Origin: Paenibacillus tuaregi
GTDB taxonomy: Bacteria > Bacillota > Bacilli > Paenibacillales > Paenibacillaceae
NCBI RefSeq assembly: GCF_900086655.1
Contig: NZ_LT575476.1
Location: forward strand, 3,858,543-3,922,542
Reading direction: 5' to 3'
DNA: 64,000 nucleotides
This document shows, in pieces, positions 1 to 8,355 of this stretch (the first letter of the stretch is position 1; the number at the start of each line of letters is the position of its first letter). The notes beneath the pieces were generated by a model. That model was not told the origin of the DNA. It saw nothing but the letters and a program-made list of their open reading frames with translations, and made no database searches. The position numbers and the translations under genes are program-made.

Positions 1-1219
1 TGACCTGGTCATTGTGGATGAGGCCCACAAGCTGAAGAACAAGAAGACTACCAACTACCAATTCATGCTGAAGCTCCGCAAAAAATACTGTCTTCTGCTG
101 ACCGCCACACCTGTGCAAAATGATCTGGATGAGCTGTTTAATCTTATTACCCTTCTTAAGCCCGGGCAGCTAGGCCGGCAGGGGGATTTCTCGGCGAATT
201 TTGTGGTGGATAAGCGGGTAGTCAAGAATGAGGACCAACTAAAAGGTGAACTCGCCAAGGTTATGATCCGCAACCGGCGCGGGGATGGACAGCTTAATTT
301 CACCAAGCGGATAGTTCGCAATGTGCCGCTTCAACTCTCTCCAGAGGAACAAGCGCTGTATGACGGGGTTACTTCCTTCATTAAGGGCCAATACCAGGCG
401 TCCGGCGGCAATCTCAGCAGCATGCTCTCCCTCGTTACACTACAGCGGGAAGTATGCAGCAGCCGGGATGCGGTGTTCGTCACACTGGTCAATTTATCCA
501 AGAAGCTGGCCCCCGATTCCCCGGTCAGAGACCAGATCTGGGAATTGGTTCATGTCATCAAGGCTATCAAAGAAAATACCAAAGCGGAGAAGACTATGGA
601 GCTTATCCGGGAGATGAATGAGAAGGTGATCGTGTTCACGGAATACCGGGCCACCCAGGAGTACCTGCTCAATTACTTCCGGGACCGCGGCTTGTCCGCA
701 GTTCCTTACCGGGGCGGGATGAACCGGGGCAAGAAGGATTGGATGATGGATCTGTTCCGGGGGAAATCCCAGGTAATGATCGCTACCGAAGCTGGCGGAG
801 AGGGCATCAATCTGCAATTCTGCCGCAACATGATCAATTTTGACCTGCCCTGGAACCCCATGCGTGTTGAGCAGCGAATCGGGCGCGTTCACAGACTCGG
901 CCAGCAAAACGATGTCAGGATCTACAACCTGTCCACAAACGGAACGATTGAAGAACATATCCTGAATCTTCTGCATGAGAAGATCAACATGTTCGAGACC
1001 GTCATCGGGAGCCTGGATGTCATCCTCGAACGGTTTGAGAAGAAGCACTCACTGGAGAAAAGCTTGTACAAGATCATGCTGGAGTCCGAGAGCGATGAGG
1101 AGCTCAGGAAACAGGTGGAGTCGCTTGGGCAGTCCCTGGATTCGATCAAACAAGAAGTGATTAGCGCCGGAGATTCCCAAGAAGAAGAGGGAAATCTGGA
1201 GCAGCTCTTAGGAGGCTAA
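1..1219 (+). CDS. yqhH: SNF2-family DEAD/DEAH helicase, C-terminal part (5' end outside window)
   Basis: This is the C-terminal 400 or so residues of a SWI2/SNF2-type helicase; the reading frame is open from base 2, so the start lies upstream of the window. Visible helicase motifs in order are VDEAHKLKN (Walker B), LLLTATPVQND (motif III), VIVFTEYRATQEY (IV), ATEAGGEGINLQF (V) and RVEQRIGRVHRLGQ (VI), followed by a charged C-terminal tail. The next gene is a YqhG homologue 7 bases downstream, the same pair as yqhH-yqhG in Bacillus subtilis, which supports the name. The cellular role is not well defined in the family; an ATP-driven nucleic-acid translocase is expected. Confidence 0.9.
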   Translation, partial: DLVIVDEAHKLKNKKTTNYQFMLKLRKKYCLLLTATPVQNDLDELFNLITLLKPGQLGRQGDFSANFVVDKRVVKNEDQLKGELAKVMIRNRRGDGQLNFTKRIVRNVPLQLSPEEQALYDGVTSFIKGQYQASGGNLSSMLSLVTLQREVCSSRDAVFVTLVNLSKKLAPDSPVRDQIWELVHVIKAIKENTKAEKTMELIREMNEKVIVFTEYRATQEYLLNYFRDRGLSAVPYRGGMNRGKKDWMMDLFRGKSQVMIATEAGGEGINLQFCRNMINFDLPWNPMRVEQRIGRVHRLGQQNDVRIYNLSTNGTIEEHILNLLHEKINMFETVIGSLDVILERFEKKHSLEKSLYKIMLESESDEELRKQVESLGQSLDSIKQEVISAGDSQEEEGNLEQLLGG

Positions 1220-1226
1220 GACCGTT

Positions 1227-2309
1227 ATGACCATGACAACGGAACAAATTCGGGATTATGTGCTGACCTACCTTCAGACTACAGGTTGTCAGATTCTAGA
1301 CCAATCCCCCTATCACGTCACAACGAAGCTCTCTCCTGAAGCCGACAAGGAACTGACCGGACGGCCGTTCTACTGGGGATTCATTGAGCGTACACAGACG
1401 GAACCGGAGACGATGTCATTCTTGTTCGTCTTCGATCCTGAACAGTACGATGCGGCTGAGCTCCTGAAATCCGAGAACGCGGAACAAGAGCGGCGAAGCA
1501 AGCTTCACGCCCAGCTGAATCAGCCTGTAAGATCATCGGGGGCGGTATCAGGCCCCCAATCAGAATCATCAGGACCACCATCAGGATGGGTCCAGCCCGC
1601 CTCGGCTCCCCAAGCCGAAGACAGCATCTTGGGGCGTTACTTCGGAGTCGTCCGGCCGCTCCCGAACGTAGGTCCGGGAAGAATTCAACGGGAGCACCTG
1701 CATTTTGGCAGCCCCCGGCTGAATTCAATCTTCTCAGCGGCGAAGCGCGGAGGCAGCTGTGTCTACCTGTTTGAAGACCCCGGCCAGCGGCAGCGGGTCA
1801 CCCTCTTCCCTGCCGCTTATGAGCCCTGGCTGGGCGTGTGCTTCAAAGCTGAGTTCGCTTGTGATATGAAACGCGAGGAGCTGCACTTCATCGGCGTCTC
1901 ACTGTCCAGCGGCAGAGTTGATATTCACTTCCGCGAACGGCTTGAGGGCAGGGAGCTGACGCCTAGATTGCCGGAGAATATTCATATTGAGCCCACCAGC
2001 CTCAGTCTGGATCAGGGGCGGGAAGCTCTGGAACAGGCGTTAATGAGCCGATTGGATGCGGTTGATTCAAGCTGGGCCATCGAAGCTCATAACCGGCTCC
2101 AGGAGGAACTGGAGCTGATTGACGCTTATTACAAAGACCTGCTGCTTGAGGAAGACCCCGAGAAGAAGCTGTCTGCTCAGGAGCAATATGGAGCCAGACG
2201 TCAGGAAATACGCTGGCAGTACGAGCCCCGCATTCTTGTTTCCGCCATAAATTGCGGAATCTTTCATCTCCGTCCGGACCCGTTAAGACAAATAGACCGG
2301 TATCGCTAA
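1227..2309 (+). CDS. yqhG: YqhG family protein
   Basis: A 360-residue cytosolic protein resembling B. subtilis YqhG, with no signal peptide or membrane segment. Its N-terminal part (TEQIRDYVLTYLQ, then RPFYWGFIERT) is typical of the family, which consistently follows the SNF2 helicase gene. A Pro/Ser/Gly-rich stretch around residues 95-130 looks like a flexible linker. The start is ATG 1227 with GGAGG 11 bases upstream; the second ATG at 1233 is equally possible. No biochemical function is known to me. Translation with the helicase is probably coupled. Confidence 0.85.
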   Translation: MTMTTEQIRDYVLTYLQTTGCQILDQSPYHVTTKLSPEADKELTGRPFYWGFIERTQTEPETMSFLFVFDPEQYDAAELLKSENAEQERRSKLHAQLNQPVRSSGAVSGPQSESSGPPSGWVQPASAPQAEDSILGRYFGVVRPLPNVGPGRIQREHLHFGSPRLNSIFSAAKRGGSCVYLFEDPGQRQRVTLFPAAYEPWLGVCFKAEFACDMKREELHFIGVSLSSGRVDIHFRERLEGRELTPRLPENIHIEPTSLSLDQGREALEQALMSRLDAVDSSWAIEAHNRLQEELELIDAYYKDLLLEEDPEKKLSAQEQYGARRQEIRWQYEPRILVSAINCGIFHLRPDPLRQIDRYR

Positions 2310-2405
2310 AAGACCGCAAAAATAGAACGCCGCTGACAAGCTTGTCCCGACAGGTTGTAACAGCCTTCTGAGACAGGCTTGGCTACAATAAATGCATCTA
2401 TTTCA

Positions 2406-2586
2406 CTATATAAAATGAACTAATAAAGGTTACCCTTTAGAGCGCTGCGATGCTGTTGTCTCCGAAATGCTTGAACTAGATATCCAAGTAGGGGCATTTC
2501 GGAGACAAAGGCGGACGCTCCGCTTCTTCAGAATCACTCGCCCTCTCCGCTGTGAGAGGTTAATTTTTAAAGTTCATTTTATATAG
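2406..2586. repeat. Nested inverted-repeat element (MITE-like)
   Basis: The 323-base gap between yqhG and the next gene is mostly taken up by a 181-bp element. Its outer arms are a perfect 16-bp inverted repeat (2406-2421 against 2571-2586, reading CTATATAAAATGAACT on the left). Inside lies a second perfect 15-bp inverted repeat (2456-2470, TTGTCTCCGAAATGC, against 2494-2508). The size and nested palindromes fit a non-autonomous mobile or structured intergenic repeat. No coding potential is seen. Confidence 0.6.
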
Positions 2587-2632
2587 GTCAATCCGAGGAC
2601 AAGCTCACTACTCTATCAAGGCAGGTGCCCCT

Positions 2633-3583
2633 ATGAAGAACCGACTATGCCGGCTGCTCCGCACGGGTCTACTCTTGTCGCTGGTGCTGTCAAGCCATGA
2701 GACTTTGTTCGCTGCTCCTGCATACGCTAATGCTGCTGCAGAATTAGCCAACATTGCCACCGCTCCTGAAGAAGTGGAGCAATTCGCACAGAAAATGATC
2801 AAAAATCTGTCCAGCCAGGACCCGTTCCGGGATTGGGCGGGGGCCAGATTGTACACTCAGCCGCTGGGACCAGGCACCCATTCCTGGATGGTGATCGTGG
2901 AGGGAACCTCCCCGGCATCCGGCGGGTATTTAATTATTGGAGCAGCCCCGCATGGAGGTTATGCCTTAATTGAATACGGGCTTGGGTCAGACCCGTTATT
3001 CTCCGAGAAGAGCCGTGAACAGATGCTCAGCTCCCTAAGAAGCCAAGGGCAGTCTGGGAGCTTTGAAGTGGAGATGAGATATGCGGGACCTGTTCTAGCC
3101 GAGTGGAAGGCCGTTCCCAAAACGGTCGGCCGGCCTTCTAAATATTTTGACGCCGTAAGCGGGGAACTCCTGCCAGAATCAGACGCAAGCTGGGCCAGAC
3201 AGCTTAATAACCCGTTATCCCTGACCTCACCGAAGTTTGTTAACAGCAGCCATAAGTTGATACAACCTGACAAAACTGTGATTACGAGCCGTGCCTTTAA
3301 TACTTATGAGAATCTGACATGGATGATTCAAAAGCCCCTCCAGCTGAAAACAGGCGCCATTACGGCTATGCTTAAACAGAAAAAAAGGCTGGTCTACGCC
3401 TCACGGGGTGGTGATCGTACTTATTCCATCTCCCTGCCGGTAAACGGCTTCCAGCGCTGGGCTGGAGATGACACGATCATGGACTGCACTTATATCCTAT
3501 CCAAATCAGGATCTCTAAGCCGCTGGATTGCACTTCCTGCCCTAGAGCAGATGGGAGAATTTTATGAGACGGACGGCAGCTAA
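2633..3583 (+). CDS. Secreted protein of unknown function
   Basis: I do not recognise this 316-residue protein. The N-terminus is a typical Sec signal (two Arg-rich turns, then LLLSLVLSSHETLFAAPAYA) with likely cleavage after AYA near residue 33. The mature part is mixed alpha/beta with no repeats, no Cys pair and no cell-wall motif. The start ATG 2633 follows an AGGTG site. It stands alone behind the inverted-repeat element and ahead of a terminator, between conserved core genes, so it is probably a lineage-specific envelope or secreted protein. Confidence 0.7.
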   Translation: MKNRLCRLLRTGLLLSLVLSSHETLFAAPAYANAAAELANIATAPEEVEQFAQKMIKNLSSQDPFRDWAGARLYTQPLGPGTHSWMVIVEGTSPASGGYLIIGAAPHGGYALIEYGLGSDPLFSEKSREQMLSSLRSQGQSGSFEVEMRYAGPVLAEWKAVPKTVGRPSKYFDAVSGELLPESDASWARQLNNPLSLTSPKFVNSSHKLIQPDKTVITSRAFNTYENLTWMIQKPLQLKTGAITAMLKQKKRLVYASRGGDRTYSISLPVNGFQRWAGDDTIMDCTYILSKSGSLSRWIALPALEQMGEFYETDGS

Positions 3584-3601
3584 ACTATAGGCATGAACGA
3601 C

Positions 3602-3644
3602 AAAAAGCTGATCCCTTTTGAAAATGAATGGGCTCAGCTTTTTT
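3602..3644. terminator. Rho-independent terminator between convergent genes
   Basis: The arms AAAGCTGATCCC and GGG-C-TCAGCTTT form a stem, followed by a T run on the plus strand and flanked by an A run on the other side. It can therefore serve both the secreted-protein gene (plus) and yqzE (minus). Confidence 0.75.
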
Positions 3645-3650
3645 ATGCCA

Positions 3651-3875
3651 TCAATTGATATCATTACGGGTCGAAGATTTCTTCCGCCGTTCCTTCAGAA
3701 GGGGCAGCGGCTCGCTCTCCCACCACATCCCGATGGCGAAAGGAAGCATTCCAAACCACTTGCGGCTCCAGGGCTCCCGGGCAGGACGCTGCTGCCGCCG
3801 GATTTCCTTGGGAGTCTCCATCACATATACAACCTTCTCGGTAATGATCTTAACCAGTTCATCGCCGCTGGCCAT
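3651..3875 (-). CDS. yqzE: YqzE family small protein
   Basis: A 74-residue basic protein of the YqzE family, recognisable by the N-terminal helix (DELVKIITEKVVYVMETPKE) and the core WSRKWFGMLPFAIGMWW, which may be membrane associated. In B. subtilis yqzE lies next to the comG and yqhG/yqhH region, so its presence here preserves local synteny. ATG 3875 is chosen because AGGAGG ends 8 bases upstream; an in-frame TTG at 3881 would leave only 2 bases. The function is unknown; a link to competence is by neighbourhood only. Confidence 0.8.
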   Translation of the reverse strand: MASGDELVKIITEKVVYVMETPKEIRRQQRPAREPWSRKWFGMLPFAIGMWWESEPLPLLKERRKKSSTRNDIN

Positions 3876-4039
3876 GAACAATCCCTCCTCTATATAAGGA
3901 CAATCATCTCCTTACCTCTATTGTGCGCCCGAATTGCACTTCTTATTCCTGAATTTTTTGCTGCTGACTTGCATGCATGATTTCTAAACGGGAACCCTAA
4001 GACAAAGGCAAAAGAAACCAATCCTTAAGGTGATTATTC

Positions 4040-4741
4040 ATGAAGAAGATACTTCTGGTTATTATGGCTATACAATTTCTTACCCTACACGCGGCGATCC
4101 CTGCATCAGCACAAGAAGCCCGTCCAGATGAAATGGACAGGCTGGCAAGACATGCCTTTCCGGAGCCCATCATCCTAATTGATGCTGGTCACGGTGGAAT
4201 TGACGGAGGGACCTCATTCAAGGAAATACTGGAGAAGGACATCAACCTCGATATTTCCCGCAAGCTGTACCTGATTCTTAAGGCTAAAGGATACCGGGCT
4301 GTTCTTAACCGGTCCGAGGATTATGCGCTTAGTGACGATAACCACTGGCTGAAGAGCCGTTCCCGTCATATGCGTGATCTTGCACAGCGGAAAGCCTTGA
4401 GTGACGAGCTGACCACATCCATTGTGGTCAGTGTTCATGTGAACTGGGGGCGCAACAATGCCAAGCGGGGTCCGGTTGTCCTTCATCAGAATGAAGGGCG
4501 TAGTGCGCTGCTGGCTTCAGCTATTCAGAATGCACTGGACCCGCTTTACAATACGCGCACCTGGCCTATGCTCGGCAAACCGTTTTATCTGCTGAATCAT
4601 GTCGCCTATCCGGCGGTGATCGTTGAGACCGGATACCTCAGCAACGCGCAGGATCGGGCTATGCTCACACGCTCTAAGGGGCAGATGGAAATTGCCAAGG
4701 CTATCGCTGCGGGAATTATGGATTATTTTACGGAAATATAG
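4040..4741 (+). CDS. N-acetylmuramoyl-L-alanine amidase (Amidase_3), exported
   Basis: A 233-residue peptidoglycan hydrolase that cleaves the amide bond between N-acetylmuramic acid and L-alanine outside the membrane. A signal peptide covers about residues 1-25. The zinc-binding His is in LIDAGHGGIDGG (His51), a Glu ligand is expected in LEKDINLD, a second His is in SVHVNW, and the catalytic Glu is in VETGYLSN. These are the hallmarks of the CwlD-type catalytic domain. There is no cell-wall-binding repeat, as in CwlD, which acts during spore cortex formation; that specific role is inferred. It is convergent with the next gene and overlaps it by 14 bases. Confidence 0.9.
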   Translation: MKKILLVIMAIQFLTLHAAIPASAQEARPDEMDRLARHAFPEPIILIDAGHGGIDGGTSFKEILEKDINLDISRKLYLILKAKGYRAVLNRSEDYALSDDNHWLKSRSRHMRDLAQRKALSDELTTSIVVSVHVNWGRNNAKRGPVVLHQNEGRSALLASAIQNALDPLYNTRTWPMLGKPFYLLNHVAYPAVIVETGYLSNAQDRAMLTRSKGQMEIAKAIAAGIMDYFTEI

Positions 4742-5654
4742 GTCCAGGGCTAATCTGATGCTGCTCCCGAGCCAGCTCACTGACTCCAACAAAATCCGCC
4801 TCCTGCTTGAGCGTATCGATCGACTGCTTCAAGACAGCTGCGGTTTTCTTCCCCTTGCCTCCAACGTGGCCTATCGTTACGCAGTGGTCATGCTCCTTCA
4901 GCCACTCCGCCACCTTCATAATCTGTTTGGAGATGTGCTGGATGGATGCAACATCATCAAGAAAGATATGGTTATTGACCTGTGGCAGGCCTCTTTGGGC
5001 ACAAAGCTTTCCGACCACCGATCTATAATTTGTTTTGCTGTCTACAAAGAACAGTCCCCGCTCTTTGCATACATCAAGCACAATCGACATGATCCGTTCA
5101 TCGGCAGTTGCCTTGGAGCCCATATGGTTATTGATCCCTACAACAAATGGAACGTTGTCGATAGCTTCTTCAACACGTTTTCGCACCTCAGCATCAGACA
5201 TGCTTGTCAGGATAGCTCCCGGGCCCAGCCACTCGGGCCTTCCGTGTTTGGGCTCCATCGGCAGATGCAGCAGCACGTCATACCCCCGCTCATGAGCGCG
5301 CTTTGCGTCCTTTTCGGTGGAAGGAAGGAAAGGCATAACGGCCACCGTCAGCTTGACCGGCATGCTGAGAATTTCATCCGTGCCGGCCATATTGTTGCCC
5401 AGATCATCAATGATGACGGCAAGTTTTTTCTTAGGCTGGTGAACCTCCGGGCTCTTGACTGATCCTGGATTTCCGGGATTTGCGGGATTTCCAGACTTTC
5501 CGGCTCCATCCAAGGTAATCTGCATTGATCTGAGGCCGGCCGCCTGCACCTTAACCTCAGGTTGAAACGAAGCGGCAACCAACCCGCATAATAACGTTGC
5601 TGTAAGCACACGGGCAGTCTTCTTCCCAATTGTCCTGAACATTCTCCTGTCCAT
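4728..5654 (-). CDS. Divergent polysaccharide deacetylase family protein (DUF610/YibQ type), exported
   Basis: A 308-residue secreted protein with an N-terminal signal region (KKTARVLTATLLCGLVAASF). The deacetylase-like fold shows AVIIDDLGNN, LLHLPMEPK, GINNHMGSKAT and FFVDSKTN. These are the conserved metal and substrate loops of the divergent (YibQ) branch of the NodB-like family. A Gly/Pro/Asn-rich linker precedes the domain. The start is ATG 5654, which has AAGGAGGGG just upstream; an upstream extension to 5726 lacks a ribosome site. Substrate unknown; envelope polysaccharide is the likely target, consistent with the adjacent amidase. Confidence 0.85.
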   Translation of the reverse strand: MDRRMFRTIGKKTARVLTATLLCGLVAASFQPEVKVQAAGLRSMQITLDGAGKSGNPANPGNPGSVKSPEVHQPKKKLAVIIDDLGNNMAGTDEILSMPVKLTVAVMPFLPSTEKDAKRAHERGYDVLLHLPMEPKHGRPEWLGPGAILTSMSDAEVRKRVEEAIDNVPFVVGINNHMGSKATADERIMSIVLDVCKERGLFFVDSKTNYRSVVGKLCAQRGLPQVNNHIFLDDVASIQHISKQIMKVAEWLKEHDHCVTIGHVGGKGKKTAAVLKQSIDTLKQEADFVGVSELAREQHQISPGPIFP

Positions 5655-5758
5655 ACTCCGCCCCTCCTTAGCTAAACAAGTTGTTTCTTCATTGTGTGAG
5701 GTTGGGGAACTAAATATGTATGCCAATCAAGGGAGGTTCAGGTTCTCATTTCTGAAGT

Positions 5759-5789
5759 GAAAAAGGCCAACCAGCTGAACTGGTTGACC
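5759..5789 (-). terminator. Terminator of the P450 gene
   Basis: The stem GGTCAACCAG / CTGGTTGGCC (minus strand) is followed by a T run, directly downstream of the P450 stop codon. Confidence 0.85.
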
Positions 5790-5795
5790 TCGTTG

Positions 5796-7028
5796 TTAAA
5801 TTATCACTTTCATTGGAAGGTGAATCAGGGATTGGCCTGGTGCGGAAGCCACCAGATTGTTCTCCAGATCAAAATCAGGGACTGGTTCGATCCGTGAAAA
5901 TTTTTGAAGAAACGCCGTTAAAGCGATGGTAAGCTCTAATCTGGCTAATGGTGCTCCCAAACAAAAATGAGGCCCATTTCCAAAGGTAAGATGTTTCTTG
6001 TTGTTTTTGCGATGAACATTGAGGGTGAACGGATCTTCAAACATATGCTCATCTACATTAGCCGCGCTCATCCAGGCGATGACAACATCCCCCTTTTTCA
6101 TTTGAACACCTAGAAGATTATTGTCCTGCTTCACGGTACGTTCCCGTTTGGAAATATGGAACCGGTAACGAAGCATTTCTTCCACAGCATTGGCGGCAAG
6201 TTCCGGAGCGTTTCTTAATTGTTCATACAGAGTCTTATCATCATATAAGAGTGAATAAAAAGTGCTGGAGAGCATGTGACTTGTAGTCTCAATTCCAGCT
6301 CCCAATAACAGCATGGTCGAGCGAACGACCTCATCGTCGGTGAAACGTTCTCCCTCAAGCTCTGCCTTCAACAAATCCGAGATAATATCATCGGAGGGAT
6401 TGGATCTCTTCTGAACAACAACAGGGTAGAGATACTCGAAATACTCCTTAGCCGCTATCTGTTTCTTGGCCTGAATCTCCTGCTCGTCTTCCAAGCTGTA
6501 AGGTTGGAACAGAACATCCACCCATTTCTTGAATAGATGATAATCATGTGATGGAACACCAAGCAAATCGGCCATCACGATGGCAGGCAGCGGACTGGCA
6601 AGTGACTGCACGATGTCTGTCACACCGTTATCCGGAATGTCATTGATGAGGTTCTGAACCACTTCTTGGATGCGCGGCTCCCAAGCTTTCAAGCTTCGTG
6701 GTGTAAAAGCAGCCGACATGAGCGAGCGGTACTTTTGATGCCGGGGCGGGTCTACGCTTGTAAGGCTAATTTTCTCTGGAACCGCCCCTTCTTTATTACC
6801 GGTGCCGACGGTTATGGTGGTTCTATTGCCCTCCACAGTGAAAAATTCATAATCGCTGATCACTCTTTTGACATCATCATAACGAAAAACATTCCACGTA
6901 TCCGTCTCCTGATGATAATAAACCGGGTGCTCATTTAACATCTTCTTATACCATTCCATAGGGAAAAACTGTTCGGCTCTGGTCTTGAATTGAGTAATAG
7001 TATCCAAAAAAATCACTTCTTTATACAT
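5796..7028 (-). CDS. Cytochrome P450
   Basis: A soluble bacterial class P450 mono-oxygenase of 410 residues. The I-helix oxygen-binding motif is LLGAGIETTSH, the K-helix ExxR is EEMLR, and the haem-thiolate loop is FGNGPHFCLGAPLARLE with the axial Cys. The length and motifs are like the CYP107/CYP109 group (YjiB, BioI) of Bacillus. It needs external ferredoxin/reductase partners, none of which are adjacent. It lies 304 bases downstream of a TetR regulator on the same strand, with two matching dyads in the gap, suggesting TetR control. The substrate cannot be read from sequence. Confidence 0.93.
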   Translation of the reverse strand: MYKEVIFLDTITQFKTRAEQFFPMEWYKKMLNEHPVYYHQETDTWNVFRYDDVKRVISDYEFFTVEGNRTTITVGTGNKEGAVPEKISLTSVDPPRHQKYRSLMSAAFTPRSLKAWEPRIQEVVQNLINDIPDNGVTDIVQSLASPLPAIVMADLLGVPSHDYHLFKKWVDVLFQPYSLEDEQEIQAKKQIAAKEYFEYLYPVVVQKRSNPSDDIISDLLKAELEGERFTDDEVVRSTMLLLGAGIETTSHMLSSTFYSLLYDDKTLYEQLRNAPELAANAVEEMLRYRFHISKRERTVKQDNNLLGVQMKKGDVVIAWMSAANVDEHMFEDPFTLNVHRKNNKKHLTFGNGPHFCLGAPLARLELTIALTAFLQKFSRIEPVPDFDLENNLVASAPGQSLIHLPMKVII

Positions 7029-7186
7029 TTAAGGCTACTCCTCCTCTGCTTGATCTTGGATCAGCGCTTTAGTTCAGAGACGTCTTCCTCCTAAAATATA
7101 AGAGATACCTTATCGACTGACACCACTCCCTCTCCTTAAAACGACATTTTCATATAATATTAGAATTTTTTACCACTCTTCAAGTA

Positions 7187-7201
7187 TATACTGATGGTAT
7201 A
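7187..7201. promoter_or_regulatory. Candidate TetR operator, copy 1 (TATAC-N5-GTATA)
   Basis: The dyad TATAC TGATG GTATA lies in the gap upstream of the P450 gene. A second copy with the same half-sites and spacer lies 76 bp further upstream (7263-7277). The repeated architecture between a TetR gene and its neighbour is the reason for the call. Confidence 0.5.
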
Positions 7202-7262
7202 ATTAATTTCAAATTTACTTATGCAAATCAGACTAGATACTTATATTAAAGGTTTTTGTAAA

Positions 7263-7277
7263 TATACGATGAGTATA
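7263..7277. promoter_or_regulatory. Candidate TetR operator, copy 2 (TATAC-N5-GTATA)
   Basis: TATAC GATGA GTATA, extended to a perfect 7-bp arm pair (AATATAC / GTATATT, 7261-7279). It has the same half-sites and 5-base spacer as copy 1. Confidence 0.5.
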
Positions 7278-7296
7278 TTATTTAAAAATCCGCAGC

Positions 7297-7320
7297 AAAA
7301 AAGCCTGGCATCCGCCAAGC
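7297..7320 (-). terminator. Terminator of the TetR gene
   Basis: The minus-strand stem GCTTGGC / GCCAGGC with loop GGAT is followed by TTTTTT, just past the TetR stop codon. P450 transcription therefore probably starts anew in the gap. Confidence 0.75.
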
Positions 7321-7332
7321 TGTACACCCGGT

Positions 7333-8226
7333 CTATATTGTTTTAACATGCTCTAAATACCACCAACAGCTTCTCGCAATCCTCTGGCCTTCCCTGCTAA
7401 AAGCACTCTGCGCGGACTCCTTCTGAAATGCAATTAAAACGACCTCAATCACAGTAAAATTATTGCAATCCTGCCTTTCAATCAAGTCCAGCAATCCCTG
7501 AGCAAGATCTTCTAATTTCGTTGATTCCTTCGAGTTCTGAACTATCTTGTGAAACTGTTGTAAATCAGAGATTAAGGCCTCTTTATTTATTGTACTTTCC
7601 GCTTCATCAGGTTCGTATTGACGGAGTAGTGACAAGGCCTGTTCATCAAAAATATGCTCATTCCTTTCCTGCATCGCTCGAAGCAGAACCCCTACATAGG
7701 TCAATACCTTGGATACAGCCTCATACCAATCAGGCTTCTGGGAGTGAAAGCACCTCGACATATTATCAATTTGGTGCAGCATTCCATAACACAATATAGC
7801 CCCTTCGCTGGCATAACTGCTGATCTCTTCCCCAAACAGGTGAATGAAGCGTTCAGACAGCCACCTTAATTGCATGCTCGCCAGTTTCGTTGAATTAACT
7901 TCCCCTGAATAAAAACCTGCCCAAAATAGTTCCCATACTCGTTCTTTATCCGGCAGGATCATGGGCACAGCAATCTGATCAACGAGTCGGTCGAAATCGG
8001 AAGCATAAGGCTTATACTCCAGACTTTTTCGGATTTCAAGATCTTCCTGCATGCGTTTTTCAAAAATAGCGTGGAAACAATCCTCTTTCGAATTAAAAAA
8101 TTTATAAAATGTTCCTTTTGAGACTCCTGATTGATCAAGAATCATCTGAATGGTTGTATTCGCCAAGCCATGCTCAATGAATAGGCTGAGTGCCGATTCT
8201 AACAACAATTCTTTGCGTTTGCTCAT
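7333..8226 (-). CDS. TetR/AcrR family transcriptional regulator
   Basis: The N-terminal helix-turn-helix domain is clear: KRKELLLESALSLFIEHGLA, then TTIQMILDQSGVSKGTFYKFF. A long ligand-binding region makes it about 297 residues, well above the usual 190-220 for TetR proteins. ATG 8226 is preferred over GTG 8238 because GGTGAG sits about 7 bases upstream. It is monocistronic, with its own terminator. The nearest likely target is the P450 gene downstream, whose promoter gap holds two TATAC-N5-GTATA dyads. The ligand is unknown. Confidence 0.88.
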   Translation of the reverse strand: MSKRKELLLESALSLFIEHGLANTTIQMILDQSGVSKGTFYKFFNSKEDCFHAIFEKRMQEDLEIRKSLEYKPYASDFDRLVDQIAVPMILPDKERVWELFWAGFYSGEVNSTKLASMQLRWLSERFIHLFGEEISSYASEGAILCYGMLHQIDNMSRCFHSQKPDWYEAVSKVLTYVGVLLRAMQERNEHIFDEQALSLLRQYEPDEAESTINKEALISDLQQFHKIVQNSKESTKLEDLAQGLLDLIERQDCNNFTVIEVVLIAFQKESAQSAFSREGQRIARSCWWYLEHVKTI

Positions 8227-8326
8227 CTTTTTTCTCACCGATCGTTTTTGATTCCCATTGTATCACTAGCCGTAACAGGAAAATAGGGGGCTGGTAGATG
8301 CTTGTACCACAGATTTCGAATAGGCA

Positions 8327-8350
8327 AAAAAAAGGCCCACGGAATGGGCC
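8327..8350 (-). terminator. Terminator of the uvrA-like gene
   Basis: The minus-strand stem GGCCCA TTCC(G) TGGGCC is followed by a run of seven T, directly after the stop codon of the UvrA-like gene. Confidence 0.85.
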
Positions 8351-8355
8351 GAATA

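Noticed and set aside
494-1048. 184-codon minus-strand frame inside the helicase gene
   Set aside because: It is antisense to a gene with clear SNF2 motifs and has no family features of its own.
3618-3980. Plus-strand frames over the yqzE gene
   Set aside because: The minus strand encodes a recognisable YqzE protein with a good ribosome site; the plus frames are its shadow.
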